The translations under genes were made by a program, and so were the position numbers. The notes below the pieces were generated by a model. That model saw nothing but the letters and a program-made list of their open reading frames with translations, was not told where the DNA came from and did no database searches. A DNA stretch of 29,092 bases from positions 1 to 29,092 of the forward strand of contig CAZVUK010000013.1 in NCBI GenBank assembly GCA_964630225.1, written 5' to 3'. Shown one piece after another: positions 14,631 through 22,419 of this stretch; position 1 is the first letter of the stretch, and the number at the start of each line of letters is the position of its first letter. This DNA is from CAYZRY01 sp964630225. GTDB lineage: Bacteria; Bacillota_I; Bacilli_A; RF39; UBA660.

Positions 14631-16439
14631 TTAATTTTCTTCGTACTCTGCTTCTTGAACTTTGTCCTCGTCTTTTTTATCGTCAGCTTCGGTTGCATTT
14701 GCTTCAGCATTAGCATTTTGATAGATACGTTCTGCAAGTTTCATTGCTTTTTCTTTAAGTTCTTCAGTTTTTTCTTTAATCTCATCGATGTCTCCATCTT
14801 CTAGTTCTTCTTTAAGTTTAGCAATTTTCTTTTCTAGTTCTTCTTTTTCATCTTCGCTTACTTTGTCACCTAAATCTTTAAGTGATTTCTCTGTTTGAAA
14901 AATCATCTGCTCGGCATCGTTTCTAGCATCGGCTTCTTCTTTACGTTTATCGTCTTCAGCCTTGTTTTCTTCGGCCTCTTTCATCATGCGTTCAATTTCT
15001 TCATCACTTAAGCTAGTGCTTGATGTAATTGTAATAGCTTGTTCTTTGTTAGTACCAAGGTCTTTAGCCTTAACGTTTACAATACCGTTAGCATCGATGT
15101 CAAAAGTAACTTCGATTTGTGGCACGCCACGAGGCGCAGCTGGTATTCCAGATAGCTGGAAGTTACCAAGTGTTTTGTTATCAGCAGCCATTGAACGTTC
15201 ACCTTGTAAGATATGGATGTCTACAGCTGGCTGATTATCAGCTGCTGTTGAGAAGACTTGTTTTTTACTTGTTGGAATCGTTGTGTTACGAGGTATTAAA
15301 ACAGTCATAACACCACCTAATGTTTCAAGTCCAAGTGATAAAGGTGTAACATCAAGTAAGACGATTTCATCTACCTCTCCGCTTAGTACCCCTCCTTGGA
15401 TAGCCGCTCCCATTGCGACAACTTCATCAGGATTAACTTCATGAGAAGATTTTTGTCCAAGTGTTTTTTCTACTTGTTCTTGAACTAGTGGAACTCTAGT
15501 TGATCCTCCGACTAGTAATACTTTATCTATATCTTTCTTGTCCATCTTAGCATCTTTTAGCGCCTGTTTAACAAGTTTTAATGAATCTTCGACCAAGTCT
15601 TCGATCAATGATTCAAACTTAGCTCTAGTAAGTGTTACTTCTAAATGAAGTGGTCCATCTTCTCCTTGTGAGATGAATGGTTCAGATATTTGTGTTGTCG
15701 TCATACTTGAAAGATCTTTCTTAGCTTTTTCTGCTACTTCTTTAAGTCTTTGCATAGCTCTCTTATCTTTAGATAAGTCGACATCGTTTTCCTTTTTAAA
15801 TTCTTTGATTAAGTAATCCATAATTTTTTCATCGAAGTCATCTCCACCAAGTTTATTATTACCTGCTGTCGATAATACTTCAAAAACACCGTCACCTAGT
15901 TCCATAACCGAAACGTCAAAGGTTCCTCCACCTAGGTCATAGACTAGAATAGTGTGACTATCTGTCTGTTTATCAAGTCCATAAGCAAGAGCGGCAGCGG
16001 TCGGTTCGTTTATAATACGTTCAACTTCAAGTCCTGCGATTTTACCAGCATTTTTAGTTGCCTGTCTTTGAGCATCATTAAAATATGCTGGAACTGTAAT
16101 TACAGCTTTAGTAACTTTTTCCCCAAGATATTTTTCCGCATAATCTTTCATGTATCCAAGAACCATTGCTGAAACTTCTTCTGGTGTATATTTTTTACCA
16201 TCTAGCTCTACTTTTTTACTTGTTCCCATCAATCTTTTAATCGATGATACAGTGTCTGGATTAGTTATTGCTTGACGCTTAGCAGCGTTTCCAACAATTT
16301 TTTCTCCTTTTTTGTAAGCTACAACCGACGGAGTTGTTCTATCTCCCTCTGGATTAGCTATTATTTGTGGTTGTCCACCCTCAAGAACGGCTACACAACT
16401 GTTAGTAGTTCCTAAGTCAATTCCAATTATTTTACTCAT
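14631..16439 (-). CDS. dnaK: Chaperone protein DnaK (Hsp70)
   Basis: The 602-residue Hsp70 is an ATP-dependent cytoplasmic chaperone. The nucleotide-binding domain starts with IIGIDLGTTNSCVAVLEGG and has the phosphate-2 loop IVYDLGGGTFDVSV-like segment (here LVYDLGGGTFDVSVMELG) and VLLVGGSTRVPLVQ. The linker EIVLLDVTPLSLG leads into the substrate-binding domain (about 370-480), followed by a helical lid and an acidic tail ending AEYEEN. The length and the absence of the about 23-residue Gram-negative insert in the ATPase domain fit Gram-positive DnaK. The SD is AGAAGGA before ATG 16439. grpE lies 16 bases upstream and dnaJ downstream; regulation is by HrcA/CIRCE at the operon start. Confidence 0.99.
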   Translation of the reverse strand: MSKIIGIDLGTTNSCVAVLEGGQPQIIANPEGDRTTPSVVAYKKGEKIVGNAAKRQAITNPDTVSSIKRLMGTSKKVELDGKKYTPEEVSAMVLGYMKDYAEKYLGEKVTKAVITVPAYFNDAQRQATKNAGKIAGLEVERIINEPTAAALAYGLDKQTDSHTILVYDLGGGTFDVSVMELGDGVFEVLSTAGNNKLGGDDFDEKIMDYLIKEFKKENDVDLSKDKRAMQRLKEVAEKAKKDLSSMTTTQISEPFISQGEDGPLHLEVTLTRAKFESLIEDLVEDSLKLVKQALKDAKMDKKDIDKVLLVGGSTRVPLVQEQVEKTLGQKSSHEVNPDEVVAMGAAIQGGVLSGEVDEIVLLDVTPLSLGLETLGGVMTVLIPRNTTIPTSKKQVFSTAADNQPAVDIHILQGERSMAADNKTLGNFQLSGIPAAPRGVPQIEVTFDIDANGIVNVKAKDLGTNKEQAITITSSTSLSDEEIERMMKEAEENKAEDDKRKEEADARNDAEQMIFQTEKSLKDLGDKVSEDEKEELEKKIAKLKEELEDGDIDEIKEKTEELKEKAMKLAERIYQNANAEANATEADDKKDEDKVQEAEYEEN

Positions 16440-16455
16440 ATTTATTCCTTCTTTC

Positions 16456-16980
16456 TTAATTTAATTTATTTACTTTGACGGAGGCATGTCTAATTACCTT
16501 GTCTTTTAAACGATAACCTTTAGTATATACTTCAAGTATCGTTCCGTCTTCTTTATTTGTATCTTTTCCTACAAGGACAGCGTCATGCAAATTCTCATCA
16601 AATGTTTGATCTTGTGATGCAATCTCTTCTATTCCATATTTTTTTAGCATTTCTTTAAGCTGGGCATAGAGTATTTCAAATCCATCTAAAAATTTATCGA
16701 TGGCTGGATTATTCTCATGTTGTTGCGCTAATGCGCGTTCGAAGTTATCGCAGATTGGAAGGATATCCAAAACGATGTCTTCTTTAGCATAGTTAAGTTT
16801 AGTTGTAAGTTCTTCTTCTTTTCTTCTTCTGAAGTTAATCATCTCCGCTTGGAGCATCTTAACTCTGTTTTCCAGTGTTCCTATTCTGTTTTTATAGACT
16901 AGTTCTGCTTCTGGTTCTTCGAAGATATCGATCTCATCAAGCTTTAGTTCTTCGCTTAAATCTTCTTTTTTCTTTGTCAC
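16456..16980 (-). CDS. grpE: Nucleotide exchange factor GrpE
   Basis: The 174-residue protein releases ADP from DnaK. An acidic N-terminal stretch is followed by a long coiled coil (about 30-85, with ENRVKMLQAEMINFRRRKEEE). Next comes the family block ILPICDNFERALAQ, then LKKYGIEEI, and a C-terminal beta-domain with the HDAVLVGKD and VYTKGYRLKDKVIRHASVKV segments. Translation begins at GTG 16978-16980, which overlaps the TGA of hrcA by four bases (GTGA), implying coupling. GGTGAT lies a few bases before the start, within the hrcA end. Gene order and length are normal for the class I heat-shock operon. Confidence 0.98.
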   Translation of the reverse strand: MTKKKEDLSEELKLDEIDIFEEPEAELVYKNRIGTLENRVKMLQAEMINFRRRKEEELTTKLNYAKEDIVLDILPICDNFERALAQQHENNPAIDKFLDGFEILYAQLKEMLKKYGIEEIASQDQTFDENLHDAVLVGKDTNKEDGTILEVYTKGYRLKDKVIRHASVKVNKLN

Positions 16981-17981
16981 TTCTTATCACCCTGTCCTTC
17001 AATATTTTCTGCAATATAGTTAAGTATATTTAATACACGCTCGTAATCCATTCTCTTAGGTCCAACAATGGCGATGCTTCCCTCTTCGTTACCAGTCTTA
17101 TAATTTGCTTTAATAACGGTAACTTCTTCGTCAAGTTTATTTTCACTACCGATGTAGACTTTTATTCCTTCTTCATCCTCTTCGATAAGATTAACTAAAT
17201 TACTTACCTCTAGTTTATCTAAGAGTGTTTCTACTTTAGATACGTTTGATCTAAACTCAGGAATTTTAAGCATTCTATTTTGTCCGACTACTTCCGATCT
17301 CGTTTCTTGAATTTTACTAAAAACATCGTAGAAAGCATTATATAACTGCTCGTGCTCTTTGGCAACCTTAGCTATCACTGGTTTTACTTCAAACTCTAAG
17401 CGTGAAGCAACTTCATCGATCGGCGTTCCCACAATCATTTTATTGATCATCGCTACGGTCTTTTTAACCTCTTCTAAATCGATATTTCTAAGTTCGATAT
17501 TTTTGTGTTCGACATAACCTTTATCAGTAACAACGACAGCGACTAGCTGATTATTACCAAGTGGTATGACACTTATTTCTTTTAGTTTGTTATCACTTGA
17601 TGTCGATCCCAATTTAATTGAGGTATAATTAGTCATCTCCGAAATTAATTCTAAACTCTTACTTAGACAGTCAGATAATTCTAACTGGGTGTTTTTAAAC
17701 ACTGTCTGAAGTTTTAACATATCTTCGCCACTGATCTTTTTAGCTTCTAATAAATTATCGACATAATAACGATAACCTTCTTCACTAGGAATTCTTCCTG
17801 ATGAAGTATGAGTCTTTTCTAAAAGACCATATTCTTCGAGCAAGACCATTTCATTTCTAACGGTCGCTGAGGAACAATCAAGGCCATCGCATATAAGATT
17901 AGAACTAACCGGCTTAGCTGATTTAATATATTCTTCGACGATTATTTTAAGCATAGAGCTCTGTCTTGCAGTAAGAATCAT
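16977..17981 (-). CDS. hrcA: Heat-inducible transcription repressor HrcA
   Basis: The 334-residue repressor binds CIRCE operators and needs GroEL to fold into its active form. The N-terminal winged helix begins MILTARQSSMLKIIVEEYIK and includes SSATVRNEMVLLEEYGLLEK and HTSSGRIPSEEGYRYYVDNL, the classic HrcA signature. A GAF-like domain with an insertion and the C-terminal dimerisation region follow. ATG 17979-17981 is chosen because a perfect AGGAGG lies five bases upstream and matches the family start. An open frame continues upstream to 18050, but that would cross the promoter. It is the first gene of the operon and should repress itself via two CIRCE-like sites. Confidence 0.97.
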   Translation of the reverse strand: MILTARQSSMLKIIVEEYIKSAKPVSSNLICDGLDCSSATVRNEMVLLEEYGLLEKTHTSSGRIPSEEGYRYYVDNLLEAKKISGEDMLKLQTVFKNTQLELSDCLSKSLELISEMTNYTSIKLGSTSSDNKLKEISVIPLGNNQLVAVVVTDKGYVEHKNIELRNIDLEEVKKTVAMINKMIVGTPIDEVASRLEFEVKPVIAKVAKEHEQLYNAFYDVFSKIQETRSEVVGQNRMLKIPEFRSNVSKVETLLDKLEVSNLVNLIEEDEEGIKVYIGSENKLDEEVTVIKANYKTGNEEGSIAIVGPKRMDYERVLNILNYIAENIEGQGDKK

Positions 17982-17990
17982 ATCCGCCTC

Positions 17991-18017
17991 CTGGCACTGC
18001 TTCTTTTTGAGTGCTAA
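17991..18017 (-). promoter_or_regulatory. CIRCE-like operator, proximal copy
   Basis: On the minus strand TTAGCACTC, a nine-base spacer and CAGTGCCAG follow the CIRCE layout. The left half is perfect and the right half matches GAGTGCTAA at six of nine bases. It lies over the predicted transcription start and ends next to the AGGAGG of hrcA. Confidence 0.75.
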
Positions 18018-18021
18018 TGAT

Positions 18022-18050
18022 AGTTTATTATAATATTTAGCACTTGTCAA
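18022..18050 (-). promoter_or_regulatory. Promoter of the hrcA-grpE-dnaK-dnaJ operon
   Basis: On the minus strand TTGACA (18045-18050), a 17-base spacer and TAAACT (18022-18027) form a sigma-A promoter flanked and overlapped by the two CIRCE-like elements. The predicted start is near 18015. Confidence 0.8.
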
Positions 18051-18063
18051 GTCTTTTTGCTAA
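18037..18063 (-). promoter_or_regulatory. CIRCE-like operator, distal copy overlapping the -35 box
   Basis: Read on the minus strand: TTAGCAAAA, nine bases, AAGTGCTAA. The right half matches GAGTGCTAA at eight of nine bases and the left keeps TTAGCA. The TTGACA box lies inside it, so HrcA bound here would block RNA polymerase. Confidence 0.7.
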
Positions 18064-18087
18064 AAAAAAAGAGCTATTATTTAACTC
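18062..18087 (-). terminator. Terminator after the metallopeptidase pair
   Basis: On the minus strand GAGTTA and TAGCTC pair (one G-U) around AATAA, followed by nine T. It overlaps the stop codon and insulates the peptidase genes from the hrcA promoter. Confidence 0.75.
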
Positions 18088-19110
18088 TATTTGTAAAACG
18101 TTTTGCTAGCACTTTTTCATCATATAAGGTCTCTTCTATTAAATTAAAAGAAGCCAATGAGTTTTTGACATTATTCTTTCTAAGTTTTAAAAATCTCTCT
18201 ATTTCATCATCGTTTATGTAATCTTTATTTAATGTTACTAGATAACCTAAAGCGTATTTATAATACTTGCTATGTCTAATATAAGTATCTGCATCAGGAA
18301 TCTTAAAATATCCGAGTTTAAGTTTGTCTTTGTTCTTATAAGTCTCGTGCAGTGCTAAGGTCAGCTTATCATATTCCAAAGCTACAGCTAAGTATTCATC
18401 TTCACTAAAGTTATCTTTAACATAATCAAGAAACTTTTTAGAGTAAATAATAGGTAATATTTCATTAGCAAGAGCTCCATCGTAGCGATCCTTTTTGTGT
18501 GAATAATCTAAATAATGACCAAGTTCATGAGCAATTATTTTACTACTAGCAATAGTGTTATCTTTAGTTGTTATGATGTATGGTTCAAAACTTTCACTAT
18601 GGGGTTTTAGAAAGAAACCATTACAATTTTTTATATTGATATTCTCTTCTAAAATAGATATTCTTCCCGTTTTAACTAATTTATCAAAAAATGGTTTTAA
18701 TCTTGTCTCTTCACGACAAAAATTATCTACTATTTCTAATAGTTCTTTATAACTGTATCTGGGAAGATCTAATTCTTTATTTTCTTCAGCGAAAAGACAG
18801 TAAATTCTAAAATAATCATTTACGGATTCATCTAAATTTAATTTGTTGTTATATTTATTCTTTTTAACGAGAGAAATGTAGTTTTTAACAGCTATGTTAT
18901 CGTAATCTTCAAACTTGATATACCTAGAGATTAAAAATTCCAGACGATTATCCATTTCAGTAACTTTTTCATTAGTATCGATAAACTTTAATATTTCAAT
19001 TAATTGTTCATAATCAGCAAAAAGATTGACAATTTCATTTTTATTTTTTTTTTACTAAGCTTATACTCTATTATTCTAATATCTTGATAAACGTTATTTT
19101 GTAGTTTCAT
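18077..19110 (-). CDS. HExxH zinc metallopeptidase-like protein, downstream paralogue (apparent frameshift in a poly-A tract)
   Basis: The uninterrupted part runs from 18955 to 18077 (292 residues) and holds SSKIIAHELGHYLDY. This gives His-Glu-x-x-His followed by a Glu 18 residues later in NEILPIIYSKKF, a gluzincin layout. Together with the C-terminal YYKYALGYLVTL this recalls the catalytic end of M3 oligopeptidases, though the protein is far shorter than that family. In-frame codons continue upstream of 18955 without a stop to about 19040. A good start, AGGGGG plus ATG 19110 (MKLQNNVYQD), lies in another frame. The two frames meet at a ten-A run (minus strand of 19044-19053), and one more A joins them into about 344 residues. 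No signal peptide or membrane segment is seen, so it is probably cytoplasmic. Substrate unknown. Confidence 0.6.
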
Positions 19111-20124
19111 ATAACCCCCTAAATGGATTAAATCCATATTTACTGCGTAATTCTTTTCTAAGTATTTTTTCTTTGACAAGTGTTTCTTCACTTTCACCAA
19201 AAGCAGCTAAATAATCATTGTTTGATGACCCTTTGGTGTTTAAGAACATTAATTTTTCTGATGTTTTAAAGTGGTCTCTGCCAACCGTTAATAAAGCAGA
19301 ATCAGATAATCGGCAGTGAAAGAGGCAGACCTATGATCAACTTTAGTTTGATACTGATAAAACTTAGCTATTTTTTCGAGCAGTAATATATCTAATATAC
19401 TTTCTAATTGAGTTATTTCTTTCGAATTAATTAATTTATCTTTTTTTAAAAAATTAATAAAGTCTGTCTCTATAACTTTAGGGTATATTTCTTCTATGTT
19501 TAAGTCAGAGTGATAATTTCTATCCATCCTTTGATGCTGATAGATGTGTGCTAGTTCATGAAGTGTTATCATTGTATTTTCAAGGTATTGAATACCTTTG
19601 ATAAAAATAAGTGGTTCTAGGCTTTTACTTTGCGGAAGAACAGTTGCTCCTAGCGAAACATAATCATCTTTTTCAAGTCTTGGAAGTTTGATAATCCGCT
19701 CATCTTTCATCTGCTGATATATCTCAGCTAAAGGATAGTTTTCTTTGCTTACAAAAGCTTTAATTATTTCATTGATATGTTCATCTTCATATACTGGAAA
19801 ACTTAGGTTTCTAAATATTTTTTCGACATATTTGTCTTCAAGAGAAGCCATTGATTCACTTATCACAAGCTTAGTCATACCTTTTTTAGTTGGCATAGAA
19901 AAACATATTTCTTTGATATCAATATTAAGTCTTATAGCTAAAGCAGTAAATTTGATCAGTTCATGAGCGACCGAATCGTCGTCTTTAAAATATCTATTAA
20001 GCACATTAAAAATAACTAAATAGTCACTGCACAGTAGTTTAGCTTCATCTAAAGTACTAGCCTTTTGCATCTTAACTCTTACGTCAGTTAAATAATGTAT
20101 TAACTTAGTTATTGACTCTTCCAT
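19094..20124 (-). CDS. HExxH zinc metallopeptidase-like protein, upstream paralogue (apparent frameshift near the 3' end)
   Basis: The first frame (20124-19288) gives 278 residues with ITLHELAHIYQH (His189, Glu190, His193) and a downstream EEIYPKVIETDFINFL that can supply the third zinc ligand. It stops abruptly after TADYLILLY. One base out of frame the sequence continues as TVGRDHFKTSEKL and later SEETLVKEKILRKEL, ending at TAA 19094. This tail aligns by eye with the C-terminus of the neighbouring paralogue (IEETLYDEKVLAKRF), so a single-base deletion near 19288-19293 is likely. The corrected product is about 343 residues, almost the same as its neighbour. The corrected end overlaps the neighbour's start at 19110 by 17 bases, as in a coupled operon. 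Function unknown; M3-like peptidase is the best guess. Confidence 0.6.
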
Positions 20125-20144
20125 ACTATGCCCTTTGGCAAGTT

Positions 20145-20150
20145 ATTATA
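20145..20150 (-). promoter_or_regulatory. Possible -10 box of the metallopeptidase pair
   Basis: The minus strand reads TATAAT here, giving a predicted leader of about 14 bases before ATG 20124. No convincing -35 hexamer lies upstream, so this is tentative. Confidence 0.35.
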
Positions 20151-20174
20151 CAATATAATGTTATAAAAGTACAT

Positions 20175-20202
20175 AAAAAAAGAATAAATTATGGCTTTAT
20201 TC
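20175..20202 (-). terminator. Terminator of the Pro/Gly-rich protein gene
   Basis: On the minus strand GAATAAA (20196-20202) and TTTATTC (20182-20188) pair around a seven-base loop that includes the stop codon, followed by seven T. Confidence 0.7.
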
Positions 20203-20437
20203 CTCTTTGATCATTATGTATTAAGTTTTGTCCTTGGGAGTTCATAATCTGCTTGGCGCTGCCTGTTTTATCCGTGTGGACATTAGCAAAGGGGTTAGTT
20301 TTAGCCATGGGCTTGGTGATTCCCCCGATATTTTTTGGTCTATTTGGAAGACCAGCGGGACCACCAGGCTTTGGCATTCCAGCGATAGGACCACCAGGCC
20401 TATTCATATTTGGTCGATTAAAATTATTATTAAACAT
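20189..20437 (-). CDS. Small Pro/Gly/Asn-rich, probably disordered protein
   Basis: The 82-residue product begins MFNNNFNRPNMNRPGGPIAG and continues with further Pro-Gly repeats (GMPKPGGPAGLPNRPKN), then a polar tail ending QRGIKP. It has no hydrophobic helix, cysteine or known motif, so it is likely unstructured and I do not recognise a family. ATG 20437 is chosen because AGGTGAT lies four bases upstream. A longer open frame to 20491 would run through the promoter. It has its own extended -10 promoter and terminator, so it is expressed independently of xseB upstream and the metallopeptidases downstream. The opposite-strand frames here are shadows of its GC-rich codons. Confidence 0.6.
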   Translation of the reverse strand: MFNNNFNRPNMNRPGGPIAGMPKPGGPAGLPNRPKNIGGITKPMAKTNPFANVHTDKTGSAKQIMNSQGQNLIHNDQRGIKP

Positions 20438-20453
20438 ATTATCACCTATATAA

Positions 20454-20462
20454 ATTATAGCA
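20454..20462 (-). promoter_or_regulatory. Extended -10 promoter of the Pro/Gly-rich protein
   Basis: The minus strand reads TGCTATAAT, a perfect extended -10. The -35 region is T-rich without a clear hexamer. The predicted start leaves a very short leader with AGGTGAT before ATG 20437. Confidence 0.6.
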
Positions 20463-20518
20463 AAAAATAAATGATAATAAAGAATTATCACTATTTTTAA
20501 AAAACGTTTTACAAATTT

Positions 20519-20746
20519 TTACTCTTCTATTTCAAAGTTTTCAAGTTTACCATCTTTACCGAGAATCTTGTTAATGTTTTCTTCGGCCGTTTTTAATTTC
20601 TCATCACAAAATTTTGCTAATTTCATTGCTTCATTAAATTTAGATATAGCATCATCTAATGATACATTACCATTTTCTAAATCTTTGACGATCTTTTCTA
20701 ATTCTGCGAGACTTTCTTCGAATGATTTTTCTTTTTCTTTAGTCAT
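20519..20746 (-). CDS. xseB: Exodeoxyribonuclease VII small subunit
   Basis: The 75-residue subunit of exonuclease VII degrades single-stranded DNA together with XseA. The family helical hairpin is clear: SFEESLAELEKIVKDLENG, SLDDAISKFNEAMKLAKFC and the second helix with LKTAEENI. An AAGGAG site precedes ATG 20746, and the gene starts nine bases after xseA. It is the last gene of obgE-nusB-xseA-xseB. Only a weak stem (AAAACGTTTT around 20505) follows, so the terminator is unclear. Confidence 0.96.
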   Translation of the reverse strand: MTKEKEKSFEESLAELEKIVKDLENGNVSLDDAISKFNEAMKLAKFCDEKLKTAEENINKILGKDGKLENFEIEE

Positions 20747-20755
20747 AATTTCTCC

Positions 20756-22006
20756 TTATAATACCTCTGTATCTATCTTACCATCAGATAGTTCTATTTC
20801 GAGGCGATCTCCTTTTTTAACATCTTTAGTTTTACTTATAATTTTATCTTTATATCGAGTTATCGAATAACCTCTTTTAATGGTTGAAATAGGGTTAATA
20901 GCTTCAAGACTACTAAGAATACGTCCGTAAGTGTTTTTGCTGTAATCAAGCTGTTTAACGGTGGCTGGGACTAGTCTACTAGATAAGTTTTCTATATCTT
21001 TTTTATTAGCTAGTAAAATATTCATAATCGGTAGCTTTAGACGCTCAAAAAGATTGTCAAAATACTGTTCTTTAGCCAGATATAAATTAGCAGGATTAGC
21101 AAAGATGTAACTAGTCTTAATTGATTTTAAATGCTTTTGGTGCATTGTTACAGTCGTTAAGACATTTTTTGATAATCGGATTTCAATCTGGCGCAGATAA
21201 TTACTAAATTCGTTTTTGTCAGGAACGGCTAGTTCGGCTGCTCCGGTTGGAGTTGCTGCTCTAAGATCGGCCACATAGTCACTTATCGTAAAGTCTACTT
21301 CGTGACCTACTGCTGAAATAATTGGAACGGGATGAGCATAGATGCTTCTGGCAACTACTTCTTCGTTAAAGGGCCAGAGGTCTTCGATTGATCCTCCACC
21401 TCGACCTAGAATTATTAAATCGAGATCGTAGTCTTTGGCTAAGTCTAAATTCCTGATGATGTCATCTTTGGCTAGCTCTCCTTGAACTAAACAAGGAAAG
21501 ATTATCGCCTCAGTAATCGGCCACCGACGCTTTAACGTAGATAAGATATCCCTTATCGCTGCTCCGGTTGGTGCAGTAATAATACCGATTCGCTTGGGCA
21601 TCTTAGGCAGGGCTTTTTTGTGACGAGGATCAAATAATCCTTCGGCCTCTAACTTCTTTTTTAATTGTTCAAAAGCTAAGTATAAATTACCTATGCCGTC
21701 TTCCAGCATCTCTTCGACATATATTTGATAAGATCCACTAGTCTCATAAACCGATACCCGGCCTGTCACTAAGACTTTCATCCCATCTTCAGGACTAAAT
21801 TTCATCTTAGAAGCATTGCCCGCGAACATGACAGCATTAATTCTTGAATCTTCATCTTTTAGAGTAAAATAAAAGTGTCCCCTACTGTGAGCTTTAAAGT
21901 TAGATATCTCTCCTTTTAGATAGATGCCAACTAAGTTACTATCATTATCAAATTTATATTTTAAATACTTATTTAATTGTGAAACCGTAATATAATTATT
22001 ATTCAT
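20756..22006 (-). CDS. xseA: Exodeoxyribonuclease VII large subunit
   Basis: The 416-residue catalytic subunit of exonuclease VII has an N-terminal OB-fold (about 1-100, with YLKGEISNFKAHSRGHFYFT). The catalytic core follows with ITAPTGAAIRDILSTLKRRWP, ILGRGGGSIEDLWPFNEE, SAVGHEVDFTISDYVADLRA and ATPTGAAELA, all family signatures. A long helical C-terminal region binds XseB. ATG 22006 (MNNNYITVSQLN) is chosen over the upstream frame to 22045 because GAGG lies six bases upstream and the family begins with this segment. The start overlaps the end of nusB by eight bases, so translation is likely coupled. Confidence 0.96.
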   Translation of the reverse strand: MNNNYITVSQLNKYLKYKFDNDSNLVGIYLKGEISNFKAHSRGHFYFTLKDEDSRINAVMFAGNASKMKFSPEDGMKVLVTGRVSVYETSGSYQIYVEEMLEDGIGNLYLAFEQLKKKLEAEGLFDPRHKKALPKMPKRIGIITAPTGAAIRDILSTLKRRWPITEAIIFPCLVQGELAKDDIIRNLDLAKDYDLDLIILGRGGGSIEDLWPFNEEVVARSIYAHPVPIISAVGHEVDFTISDYVADLRAATPTGAAELAVPDKNEFSNYLRQIEIRLSKNVLTTVTMHQKHLKSIKTSYIFANPANLYLAKEQYFDNLFERLKLPIMNILLANKKDIENLSSRLVPATVKQLDYSKNTYGRILSSLEAINPISTIKRGYSITRYKDKIISKTKDVKKGDRLEIELSDGKIDTEVL

Positions 22007-22406
22007 TTTCGGCCTCGTTATGTAGTATCTTATCCAAAGTCGCATTGATCATTTTAACGACTTTCTCATCACTGTAAGCTTTGGCTAACTCGATAGCTTC
22101 ATTAATAGCTACGATATTAGGAACATCAGTATATAAAAGTTCATATATACCAAGCGACAAAATAGCTTTATCAACTAGACTTAATCTATCTATCGTCCAG
22201 TTCTCCAAATATTTATTAGCCATTTTAGTAATATCTTTTTCATTAGAGATGACTCCACTTATGAGCTGCGCCGAAAACGATTGGTCATCTTCGCTATATT
22301 CTTCTAAAAAGTTATCTAAATCATATGAAAGATCTATATTTCTAAAAATATAGATTTTATATAGTAAGAGAATAGCAATAAGTCTAAGTTCTGCTCTTGT
22401 TTTCAT
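21999..22406 (-). CDS. nusB: Transcription antitermination factor NusB
   Basis: The 135-residue all-helical RNA-binding protein forms part of the NusB-NusE antitermination complex for rRNA operons. Recognisable family features are the N-terminal AELRLIAILLLYKIY helix, LENWTIDRLSLVDKAILSLGIYELLY, and VPNIVAINEAIELAKAYSDEKVVKMINATLDKIL at the C-terminus. GAGGTGA precedes ATG 22406. The gene lies 13 bases after obgE and overlaps xseA by eight bases. Confidence 0.96.
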   Translation of the reverse strand: MKTRAELRLIAILLLYKIYIFRNIDLSYDLDNFLEEYSEDDQSFSAQLISGVISNEKDITKMANKYLENWTIDRLSLVDKAILSLGIYELLYTDVPNIVAINEAIELAKAYSDEKVVKMINATLDKILHNEAENE

Positions 22407-22419
22407 GGTTCACCTCTTT

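Noticed and set aside
18009..18045. Single inside-out palindrome AGTGCTAA...TTAGCACT as one operator
   Set aside because: The halves are in the wrong order and spacing for CIRCE; each instead pairs with an eroded partner at the correct nine-base spacing.
17982..18050. N-terminal extension of hrcA by 23 residues
   Set aside because: It would cover the -35/-10 region and both CIRCE-like sites; ATG 17981 has a perfect AGGAGG and the normal HrcA N-terminus.
20438..20491. Longer N-terminus for the Pro/Gly-rich protein
   Set aside because: It runs through the extended -10 promoter; AGGTGAT supports ATG 20437.
20499..20518. Terminator after xseB
   Set aside because: AAAACGTTTT with adjoining A and T is too weak and short a stem to call with confidence.
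22007..22045. Longer xseA start
   Set aside because: The extra residues are unlike the family and lie within the nusB reading frame; ATG 22006 has GAGG upstream.
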